DNA from: Beroe ovata
Taxonomy: Eukaryota > Ctenophora > Nuda > Beroida > Beroidae
Assembly: GCA_946803715.1 (NCBI GenBank)
Contig: CAMPET010000055.1
Coordinates: 150,048 to 165,665 of the forward strand
Direction: 5' to 3'
DNA length: 15,618 bases
The first letter of the stretch is position 1. Every line of letters begins with the position of its first letter. The notes beneath the pieces were generated by a model that had not been told where the DNA came from, made no database searches, and saw nothing but the letters and a program-made list of their open reading frames with translations. The translations under genes were made by a program, and so were the position numbers. This document shows positions 1 through 9,200 of this stretch, one piece after another.

Positions 1-3000
1 ATATTGGCCAGTTTATAACGGGAAAAAGAGTAACATTATCATCGTCGTGACTACTGTGGATTATGTAACATGAAAGCAGAAAGAGTATGATTATGCATTT
101 TAAAACAAAATAAGCATGTCGGAATGCCTCTTGAAGATGTTTATGATAAGATTTCTGGTTGAAAATGTGCTGCGCTGTTTTACGATCATTGATCAGCCAC
201 GGTAATGCTACTGTTGTTTGTTGCACCACTTTGATCTTTATGACTATTGTTCTGCAATGATTTTCAACAGCTCTATCCTAAATATGTCTTCTAGTCTAAG
301 AGTTTAAGGATACAAAGAACTGGTTGCTGGAAAGAACTGGTTGCTAAAACTTAAAATGTTAGCCTTTATGGTGAAATGCGTACCTAATTTTCAACCACCT
401 CTCCAGCTACACTAACTAACCTGAAACGAGGTTGTCCCAAAACTGGTCCACATTGTCCGAGTTAGGGAACCGCCCTGATAGACCAGATATAACGATCACC
501 ATCTTATCATACACCGACCCTCATTCTGAGTGGAATGCCAGTGTCACTGAATAAGTTCTCTATTGATTGAGATAGCATCAATAATTCTCATTCTGAGCAA
601 GAGAGTAAATACATAGTTTCAGGGTAAGGATTTCTGGGTTAGGGTATCAGGCCTCATGGTAAGGATATCAGGTCAGTTTTATGGTAGTAGAGCTTCAGCG
701 ACTTGGGTAAAGCAATCGTAAAGTATCACGATTTTCGCGCTTTCCCATTTCTCTCCATATAAGGATAAAACTCCGTATAAGGAAATAACTCCTATCGTTG
801 ATATGGAAAGAACGTGACCTGTGCTTATCCCTAAGACGTGACAAACCCGGGACTGCAAATCGGTAAATGATGCCTGATCAAGTAATAGCTGAGCGGCAAG
901 ACTCTCAGTAATGGAATTAGGAAGAATGATGAACAATAATAATCACACGTACCCAATAGACTGGTCATGAACATCAGCTCATCAGAGTCAATATATTGCT
1001 GCTCTGACCAGAGAAACTGCTGTTCTGAAATGGGATACTCGGCGTGAGAGGCAAAGCATAATGACTAGGCCGGCGTGATACGAATTCCTCCCTGTGGTAC
1101 AGCGGCATGATACATTAGGGGGCTGCTATAGGATGATGTAATTGGTTTACTACTATAGGACTGTTCAGCAGAGCTCAATCACACATATTTGTTTCGAGCA
1201 TATTGTGCAAATGCATATTCACAGAACAAAAGGATATTAACCCAACAAAAACACGGCGTTGGATTCTTCAACGGAAAAAAGCATCTAGCTTCAACATAGC
1301 CCTTGAGTACTCAAAATGGGTGTTTCACAACCATTATCAAACATGATAATACGCTGGATATTTTCCAAGCTCAAATGACTTCAAATGAAGTTCCTGCATA
1401 TAGAACTGCTGACGAACATATTGAGTTGTTACGCGTCATCATATTATTACACAGGAATATATTACAGGGCAGCGGAATTCACATATTTCACAGTTCCTAT
1501 GGATGTGTGTCATTGCGACCATATCATACTTAGTACACAACAGCGTACTACAATGGCTCTTGCTCATATTTGGAAACTTTTTATAGATCCTGGTCGTGTG
1601 TCCCTTATTTTCCATAGACATATCGAAATATTGAAGTCGGTTTTCAGATTGCTCTAACTCGAACTGTCATTCCATAGGTCTACAACTGCATTGAATGCTC
1701 CTATCGGTAAGCAAAATAGCGCCACCCAATGGCCAATACGGTGTCTCATTTTCTATCGCAACATTATTGCAGGGATTCGTGTATTCATAGTGCAGCAGTC
1801 GGGGAAAACATACCCCATCGACAGAAATACTTTTCCAATTTCCCGAATCGTCATATCTCTTTTTCTTGGCAGCTTCAATGCATGCAAAATCGTGCCGAAT
1901 TAAAATTCACACGCGACTCTTATTTGATGATAAATAGATAGATAATCGGACGCGTAAATTTTTTAGCGTGCTAATTTTAACTTTTTTTGATCACAATCTC
2001 ATGAAATTTCATATGAATTTTGCAGCTTTTTAACGCCGGATTTAACTTTGGAATTTTAAAACTTAGAATTCATCTGATCGAAAACATAATATTATCAACA
2101 ATTGTTACGTGAAACGTGATTGACAGAAATTTAACGTTGCCGCCATTATGCGATACGATTGGCAATCTAATCCTTGCTGCGTATCCAGTATTCTGTATAA
2201 CGTGTCACGTAAAACGTGTCCGAGTGTGGGATATCACAACAGCAACTATAAAGCGTATCGTACCAGCACGTATCCGCACCATTCAATAACGTGTGTGTGG
2301 GCATGTGTGTGTGTATGTGTGTGTGTGTGTGTGTAAGTGTGTGTGGATACAATAGCTGTGATGATGATCACTGTTGTCACGTGTCTGAGTACGGCATAAT
2401 GTTATATGCACAATAGAAACTCCGATTTAAAACGTCGCTTCTCAGCATGGACGAAAGGTGGAATTGCAGTGCATCGATTAAAGAATTTTAAATTATCAGC
2501 ATTCGAAAGACCTGGGCATAATTTTTCATAAAACTGTTATATCATACATATGCGTAATTTGTAAAATGTTTACAATCGATTTGGTCTGCACTAATATATA
2601 GTATCGTTGAGTGAGGGGCGTTGAGAAATTTTCGATACATTTCCTTCGATTCATGTTTGATTTGAGAGCATATTCTCATGGGGAACGGTCGTAAGGTAAG
2701 CGGTGTACGAATTACCTGAATCGCACAGTTTTTCGTCATGACAAATAAATCTTGTTTTTGTTATCTTTGAACGACGAAATACTGGGAATTGGAATTTGCA
2801 TGGTAGGCTACAGTTAGTTCTATCAGTTCCCTGGCAAGACCACCAACCGGTGCCGCTATTTCAGTGACATGCACTCATGCAGAGACACCAAACTCCATTA
2901 CTTTGATTTGTGTCAATTGAAGACTCAGGGAAGGGAAACAGAGCTACAATTCAAGTTTCAATCGATTCAGCGTCCGAATTCCAAAATTACCTGGGCAACG

Positions 3001-3021
3001 ATGGTTACCCTCGAGATCAAT
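1..3021. other. Gene-free stretch, no supported coding sequence
   Basis: I see no exon I can defend here on either strand. Open frames are short, overlap each other and lack paired splice sites or recognisable protein composition. Small local duplications are present: a 15-bp direct repeat (AAAGAACTGGTTGCT at 314-328 and 331-345) and a repeated AACTCCGTATAAGGA-like stretch around 758-790. The missing 5' exons of the coiled-coil gene at 3847 could lie in this region or further left, but I could not pick them out. Confidence 0.5.
2291..2346. repeat. GT/CA dinucleotide microsatellite
   Basis: About 56 bp of nearly pure GT on the plus strand, with a few interruptions (GGGCAT, TAT, TAA). It creates spurious open frames on both strands (runs of Cys/Val or Thr/His) that are not genes. 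Confidence 0.97.
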
Positions 3022-3244
3022 GAGCCCCCATTTGTCACAGAGACCTGTTATGACGTAGGTATTGCATAATGGTGTCAACGCATTCCTGTTCTCTACGTCA
3101 GAAGTATGTAGTGGTGTCAGCAAGTGATGACGAATGAGTCCCCCATTCGTCACAGAGACCAGTTATGACGTACTGCATACTGATGCGTTCTTACGTCATA
3201 GTTATACAGTGGTGTCAGCGAGTTATGATGAATTATCTTCCCCA
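3022..3244 (-). repeat. Hairpin-rich dispersed repeat, reversed copy (about two units)
   Basis: Read on the minus strand, this segment matches the tandem units in intron 4 of the ERCC6L-like gene (8503-9273). It has the same order of landmarks: a TGACGAATG...CATTCGTCA stem with a 7-base loop (near 3126), CTGACACCACT, TGACGTA and ACGTCAGAA. It is more diverged than the intron copies. Orientation is opposite to the other two loci, which argues for a dispersed element instead of one local tandem expansion. Confidence 0.8.
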
Positions 3245-3381
3245 ATTTGATCACTTGCAAGTGACAGAATATAAGTGTTGGAAACTGTTTCGATCTTTTA
3301 GTTATTACAGAAAAGTATTCTTGAGTTGGAGTAGTGGGGTGTTTTGTAGCAGTCGCATGAGAAATCAAGAATTTGGAATTT

Positions 3382-3617
3382 CTGATAACGCACAGATGCA
3401 ACAAGTGAAAATAGTCGTTGTTAGTGAGTTAAAAACGTTTCAGTGTGACATACACCATCTTCAGTACTGTAAATATTCTATTTTTAAATAAAATATTTAG
3501 AGGAACTGAAGATGGTGTATGTCACACTGAAACGTTTTGAACTCACTATAAACAACTCACTATAACAAGTCACTATAACAACGACTGTTTTCACTTGTTG
3601 CATCTGTGCGTTATCAG
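3382..3617. mobile_element. Foldback (MITE-like) element with long inverted arms
   Basis: The left arm (3382-3465, 84 bp) and right arm (3505-3617, 113 bp) are reverse complements. They share, in mirror order, CTGATAACGCACAGATGCAA, CAAGTGAAAA, CGTTGTTA, AACGTTTCAGTGTGACATAC and ACCATCTTCAGT. The 39-bp loop is AT-rich and itself partly palindromic (AAATATT...AATATTT). The right arm is longer because it carries three copies of a TCACTATAA(A)CAA unit (about 3539-3583) where the left has one. The 15-mer CAGAAAAGTATTCTT lies in direct orientation at about 3307 and 3615. No transposase is encoded, so it would be non-autonomous. A half-copy lies at 13742-13826. Confidence 0.85.
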
Positions 3618-3846
3618 AAAAGTATTCTTTTGAAAGAAATTCCATTTTGCCGTCATCAATTCTGATCTTCTTCATAATATGAACAACATTCAGTTGTCTT
3701 TTAGAATTTTTCAGTTCCCGTCGGTAACACTAACTCGAGGAGAAATTTATGCATGGATGTTAACTCTTCAAACATAGGAGGAAAAATGATAATCACCCTT
3801 TGAAAGTACGATATGACCCACGTTGACTACATTTTCCCCGTCGCAG

Positions 3847-4822
3847 GACTTTTGTAACTTGAAAGCGATAAAGGAGCGCAGTAATAGGATAGAGGACGGT
3901 GCAAAGAAACAGAATGAGTATCAGGAGCGCAGGTTGAACAAGTACATCACCGGGATTGAAAAGGTAACTAACGTGTAGCTTATCGTAAACTATGTAAACT
4001 TTCATATCAGTATGAGTTAACCTCATATGTGACATCCTGAGACACTGAGGGACTATGTAATACCGTTAATAGAGTTATAGACTGATAGAGCCATATCCTG
4101 CATATGCAGCTTCTCAAGCATGGGGTTTATGATAAAATAGATTCGTTATTGCAAGACTCACCATCGCCATCGTCATGGGACTCGTATAACCCAGTCGATC
4201 TTTCGCCAGTTTCCCTGTTCCAAGAACATAATCATCCTCAGATCATCGCTACTATATCTGTTCATTCACCTATTATAGTAGAGCGCAGGTTACTGTGGGT
4301 TACTGTTTGTTGACAAATACCAACAAATAGTTACGTAGCCGAGCATTAATAACTTGACACTGGTCAACACAATTATTGCACCCCATAACTGACACCCCAT
4401 AACTGACACCCCGTAACTGACACCGCGCAGGAACACGAGAGTAACATGTTGATGTTACGGGCACAGGAACGAGAGCTGCGGAAGAGCGAGGGCAGGTTTA
4501 ATGAGCACCTGAGTAGGAAACGGGGCGACAATTCAGCACTTCCTTCGATCAATCCTGCCGAGGTACTATTTCTATAATGAGGCGTGCCAGAGCGCCAAAA
4601 TTGTCATTCCATGGTTAAAGTACTGGATGTTTAACATCGAGACACGGGTTGGGTCCAGTAGGAGTTGACAAATAAATCATGTCACAATTACAAATTGTCA
4701 CAATTGAGAATTTTGTCGCATTTACCTACTATGAGTCAGTTTCTCATTCCCAGAATGACATGATACAAGATGGACACCCTGGAGAGAAACAGACAAGGAA
4801 GAAGAAANTGGCTCTGCAGTAG
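3847..4822 (+). CDS. Unrecognised coiled-coil protein, three C-terminal exons (5' partial)
   Basis: Exons: 3847-3963 (39 codons), 4431-4562 (44 codons), 4754-4822 (21 codons plus TAG). All junctions are phase 0. Acceptors are CGTCGCAG, CGCGCAG and CTCATTCCCAG; donors are AAAAG/GTAACT and GCCGAG/GTACTA. The first two exons encode a highly charged helical stretch (AIKERSNRIEDGAKK, NEYQERRLNKYITGIEK, then AQERELRKSEGRF) typical of a coiled coil. The tail is Pro/Ser-containing (SALPSINPAE), then Lys/Arg-rich (EKQTRKKK). Codon 4808-4810 contains an N; every resolution is a sense codon (Leu, Met or Val). The start of the gene was not found. I do not recognise the family. Exons this short escape simple ORF searches; support is the coincidence of open frame, splice sites and shared phase. 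Confidence is higher for the first two exons than for the third. Confidence 0.68.
4381..4422 (+). repeat. Three 14-bp tandem units abutting a splice acceptor
   Basis: CCCCATAACTGACA is repeated three times, the third with CCCCG. It ends eight bases before the acceptor of the second coiled-coil exon (4431). It therefore occupies the branch-point and pyrimidine-tract zone, so its copy number could influence splicing. That effect is inferred. Confidence 0.9.
4671..4676 (+). promoter_or_regulatory. Candidate poly(A) signal AATAAA in the last intron
   Basis: A canonical AATAAA lies inside the intron between the second and third coiled-coil exons, about 95 bases after an in-frame TAA (4575-4577). 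If that intron is not spliced, the protein would end with VLFL after the PAE of exon two, and the transcript could be cleaved here. Confidence 0.4.
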
Positions 4823-5093
4823 CGTTCTAGTGGCGCTATCATGGCGCCCCGGTAGCGTCTCAGTGGCGCCATACTAGCGCCGCGGTAGCGCCATAGTGGC
4901 GTCACAGTGGCAGCATCATGGCGCTACAGTGGCGCTCCGGTAGCGCTATCATGGCGCCATGGTGGCGCCATAGTGGCGCCGTAGTGGCGCCGCGGTGGCG
5001 CCATAGTAGCGCTGCGGTGGCATTCTAGTGGCGTTCTAGTTGCACTCTAGTGGCGGTGTGGGGGCATTCTCGTGGCGTTCTAGTGGCGTCGCT
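4817..5093. repeat. GC-rich 11-bp minisatellite
   Basis: About 25 degenerate units with consensus GTGGCGCCATA and an 11-bp period, clearest at 4960-5092. The array is rich in CpG and GGCGCC in a window that is otherwise AT-rich. Units in the right third drift to GTGGCGTTCTA and GTGGCATTCTA. Its left edge coincides with the stop codon of the third coiled-coil exon. Confidence 0.92.
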
Positions 5094-5637
5094 GTTCTGA
5101 AGAATGCCCACTCTTTCAAAACTACAAAACAATATCTTATGATTCGAGACATTTCTAAGTGCTAAGATTTCTTAAGAATGGATAGATATGAAATCTTAAG
5201 ATTGGATAGATTGATGTAACTCGATATGTACAGCTATAGTGACGGTAGTGTTTCAGAAAACGAAGAAACCAAAACGATCAAGTTTCCTCCGCTACTACAA
5301 ATGAAGTGAGAATCGAACTTCAAGAGATATAGACGCGGGACAGACTATTGCTCACCATGGGAACTTGGCATAATGCCAATAGAATTACGAGTACAGAGAC
5401 ATGAACTTGTTATGGTATGAGTTGATTTACAGGTGAAAGAATGAAAGATAGGCCTTAGTTTGAACTACTTTGATAACACAATATCAAATAGGAATATCAA
5501 ATAGGAACTAATTCAGAACTGGCGGCAGTAAGTGGCACAAGGTTGATGATTGTGAGGACTAAGACTTCATTCAACTGACTAGTTCAAACGGTCAAAATGT
5601 TATCGCCATTTCCAGCTGCAAGTGATCAGAGCACTAT
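5094..5637. other. Intergenic spacer between convergent genes
   Basis: No coding sequence seen. It separates the 3' ends of the plus-strand coiled-coil gene and the minus-strand ERCC6L-like gene. Minor direct repeats are present: TTAAGAATGGATAGAT and TTAAGATTGGATAGAT near 5172-5215, and a doubled ATATCAAATAGGA near 5483-5508. Confidence 0.6.
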
Positions 5638-5643
5638 TTTATT
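5638..5643 (-). promoter_or_regulatory. Candidate poly(A) signal of the ERCC6L-like gene
   Basis: AATAAA on the minus strand, about 177 bases beyond the stop codon at 5820. It is the first canonical hexamer I see downstream of the stop, giving a plausible 3' UTR of roughly 200 bases (about 5620-5819). Confidence 0.55.
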
Positions 5644-5819
5644 TTTGCTCAAAGTCAGAGTTATAGCGCTTCTTTTTATCTAAAAACTGCATCAGTTGAT
5701 AAAACGATAAAATAATGAAATTAAGTTTGTAATTCATCAAATAACAGAACCCAGTTTTTCACTGCTCACGTGTACCCTGGTGACTGAGTCTCTTGTCAGA
5801 AACAGACGGTTCCAATGTA

Positions 5820-6291
5820 TCATTTCAGCTGTTTCTTCAGAGATATGTAAGCCTTTTGTACGGTGAGGTCGTCATTGCGAATTTGCAATGATGCTTTGTA
5901 GTACTTGAGTGCTTTTTCTGCATTGCCCGCCTTCTGATGCTCTCTGAAATCGTAAACAGTATACAGGACTATAACAATATTTGATGTGGTGCGGTGAATA
6001 AGATATCAGCTCTGTGGATATGGTCATGAACGGAAACAGTTGCATCATAATTGACACTGGTAAACTCAGTAAAAGTTGCTAAGGATTCGAATCATAGTGC
6101 CAGTCACAGTATTGTCACATTTGCTATCCCCCCTCCCCAACATACAAAGAATATGTGCTTTACTCACAGTCCCCGTTGCAGATACTTGTTGTATTTGTCC
6201 TCCTCCACATCACTGCACATGCACAGACACTTGGTTACACGGTATCCCTTGTCCAGGGATATCTGCGCTCTGCCGCACGTGCACTCCCCAC
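5820..6291 (-). other. C-terminal Cys cluster and TPR of the ERCC6L-like protein (exons 9-10)
   Basis: Exon 9 (6291-6168) was chosen because only the acceptor GATACAG at 6292 restores the phase left by exon 8. It encodes Cys residues at 1464, 1466, 1482, 1484 and 1486 (C-x-C, then C-x-C-x-C). It then runs into a TPR that is split by the last intron: YNKYLQRG in exon 9, [20 protein letters not shown] in exon 10. PICH proteins are known to end in such a TPR, paired with the N-terminal one, which supports these two short exons although neither is a long open frame. Whether the cysteines bind metal is not known. Confidence 0.88.
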
Positions 6292-9200
6292 CTGTATCAT
6301 AGTGCATAGAGTGGAATTGAGAGTTATAACACAGATTGTTACAACATGCTGACAACACGCTGAGAACTCATACTGAGGACGGTTCTTATATTTTCACAGT
6401 TCGGGAGTGATATAGGGGCCGCGTGTCCGTGATCAAACACTCACCTTCCAGCTTTGTAATCTTCTTCTCCTTCCCTTCATCACCGGAGCTCAAGAATTTT
6501 CTCATATCGGGGGTTCTCTCTACAGCACCAACTGACGGTGCTACTTCAGCTGGTGTCGAATATGCTGGCGTCGAATATGCTGGAGTAAAGTCTGTTATTT
6601 CATGCGGTCCTTTGACAGCTATCGCGTCATCTGCTATAACCTGGATGGTGGTTTCACTCTTGCGTGATTCTGATATTTCCGGGCCATGCTGAGGTGTTAC
6701 TTTAATTGTGTCAACCATATGAGTCAAGTGATCTATTTGCACTCTCTTCTCTTTTCTCTCCTCCTCTCCCTCTTCTTCTCCGTCTTCCGCACTGATGTAC
6801 TCGTCATTTTCACCCCTTTCTTCTTCATTCTCACTCCTATCCTCTTCTTCATTTTCCTCCTCATTCCTATCTTCTCCTTCATCGCCCTCTTCCTCTGAAT
6901 CATCCAAACAGGGAGGTCTGTTCAGATTATCGTATCGGGAGTTCTCCAGATCATTCATCACTTCCTGGTCACTGTCATCACCGTCTCTGGTGGGTGAGGA
7001 TAACTGCACGTGGTTATCGATAATCAGCCCCACGGGATTACACAGGGACTTGCGGGGTGTCACCACATTCTTCACAATGGAACGCCGAGGTCTGACAGGA
7101 CTCTCCGGTCGGAATGAAGGCTGGGGACCAGGACTGTCGACATAGTCGAATATCTTCATCTGCCTCTTCTTATAATCCGATAGGGAGAGTTTCTTCTTCA
7201 CTTCCCTCGTCGCTTCATCTTCGTCGTCATCGTCGCTGTTAATAACCAAGACCTCGGGTTTTGGTCGATCAGTCTGGGCGTCACCCGTTCTTGGGAAATA
7301 TTGTGACTCTGTGATATTAATCCTGTCTATATCCTCTGTAACACTCTCAACATCACCCTGCTTGTTGCTCCACATGGAGGTTCCCCTTGTTGGTTCTTGT
7401 GGTGCGCGCATCCCTCCGCCAAGGGGGACTGCACTGGTTCTAGGATCGTAACCTCCACCACTCTGGTGTGGACGGTTCTGTCCTGAGCCTGATCCAGTGT
7501 CAAGAGCTAGGTTTCGTTTGGCTTGCTCCACCTGAAACATAGCAGGAGATAAAATCATAGATCGAAATTCTAATGCGGTCCAATGCTGTGAAGAAAGCAT
7601 GTGCCTTCTATCGATCTTACTGCATTATGGCCTGCATGGACAGACAGACGCGCGCGCGGTTCTTTCAAAAAAGTTTTGCGTGAACCGTATCATCAAATTT
7701 GCATTCGGGCGGGCGCGTTCCATGCATGCAGAAGACCCTTTAGTCCAAAATTGGTCAATTTAGAGACCCACCATTTGGTCGACATACTGTCTTTCTTCTG
7801 CAGTATTTTCTACTTGTTCTTCATGTGAGAATAACAGATCGTGATCACTGCATCCAATAGCGCCTGTGAAATAAGTAATTTGTCCCCGCAAATAACTTCG
7901 AATCTCCATGAAACTTGATCGATATCTATTAAGATGGTCACTGTATAGTGTATAGCGTATGGAACTCAGTAATACAATGTATCCAAGACAAACCCATTCG
8001 TGATGTAATTTCGCTGACATCAGACTTTATTTGATCGGAATGGTTACGTGCAGCACCATGTAACTCCTCTAGTTGTCCGCATGTCTCACTGTAACTTGTG
8101 TTACCGAGAAGGAATAGTTGCGATATCTCCTGATTTGTGAAGTACCTGGGATATTGGGTAATTGTGAGAGCTGATCACAGCTTCACAGTAGTGAACTTAA
8201 TCTAGAACTTGTAACAGTAGTGAAAAGTTACATATCATTGTGTATCTCACTCCCACCCACCTTATTGGGTCAAAAGAGTCCCCTGTTGCCTGTCTTGTGA
8301 TGCTATCTTTGAATACCTGGAAAAGCAGTACATGCCAGTATGTGCCTACCAAAATATGTGTACCATAAAAAAGACGAATCCAGGATTTTTGAAAGGGGGA
8401 TACGGGATCCAATATCCACAAAACTAAATTGAATTTGAAGCTTCTCCAAGACAATTTGAAGGCTCTCCAAGACGTCCCAGATCTTGCCCTATGTTGTGAA
8501 GATTGGGGTACACATTTGTCACAACTCGCTGACAACACTGCAAAACTGACAAGTAGGAATGCTTGCGATGGAATGCGCTGACACCATTACGTCAGAACAG
8601 GTCTGTGTGACGAATGGGGTACTCATTCGTCACATTTTGCTGACACCACTGCATAGCTGTGACGTAGGAATGCTCTGACACCAGTACGTCGGAACAGGTC
8701 TGTGTGACGAATGGGGTACTCATTCGTCACAACTCGCTGACACCACCGCATAACTGTGACGTAGGAATGCTTGTGGTGTCAGCACCGATGGAATTCGCTG
8801 ACACCAGTAGGTCATAGTAGGGCTGTGTGACGTGGGGGGTACTTTTTCGTCACAACTCGCTGACACCACTGCATAACATGGACGTAGGAATTCGCTGACA
8901 CCAGTACGTTAGAACAGGTCTGTGTGACGAATGGGGTACACATTCGTCACAACACGCTGACACCACTGCAAAACTGTGACGTAGGAATGCTTGCAATGGA
9001 ATGCGCTGACACCACTATGTCAGAACAGTCCTCTGTGACGATTGGGGTCCGCATTCGTCACATTTTGCTGACACCACTGCATAGCTGTGACGTAGGAATG
9101 CGCAGACACCAGTACGTCAGAACAGGCATGTGTGACGAATGGGGTACTTATTCGTCACAACTCGCTGACATCACCGCATAACTGTGACGTAGGAATGCTT

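Noticed and set aside
1-262. Minus-strand open frame of about 87 codons with no ATG, running off the left edge
   Set aside because: Composition is irregular, no domain is recognisable, and an opening of this length is expected by chance somewhere in a window this size.
632-645. GGGTTAGGGTATC, a telomere-like TTAGGG motif
   Set aside because: A single unit with no tandem array; chance occurrence.
2640-2702. Possible small plus-strand exon ending at a strong donor AAG/GTAAGC
   Set aside because: Frames are closed a few codons upstream in every phase and no convincing acceptor was found.
3165-3491. 108-codon plus-strand open frame
   Set aside because: It runs through the hairpin repeat and the arm of the foldback element; it is a by-product of repeat sequence.
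6795-7145. 116-codon plus-strand frame rich in Ser, and a nearby Phe/Leu-rich frame
   Set aside because: Both are antisense shadows of the acidic GAA/GAG-rich tail in exon 8 of the ERCC6L-like gene.
8924-9181. 85-codon plus-strand frame with repeating peptide units
   Set aside because: It is a translation of the tandem hairpin repeat in intron 4; neighbouring units are not kept in frame.
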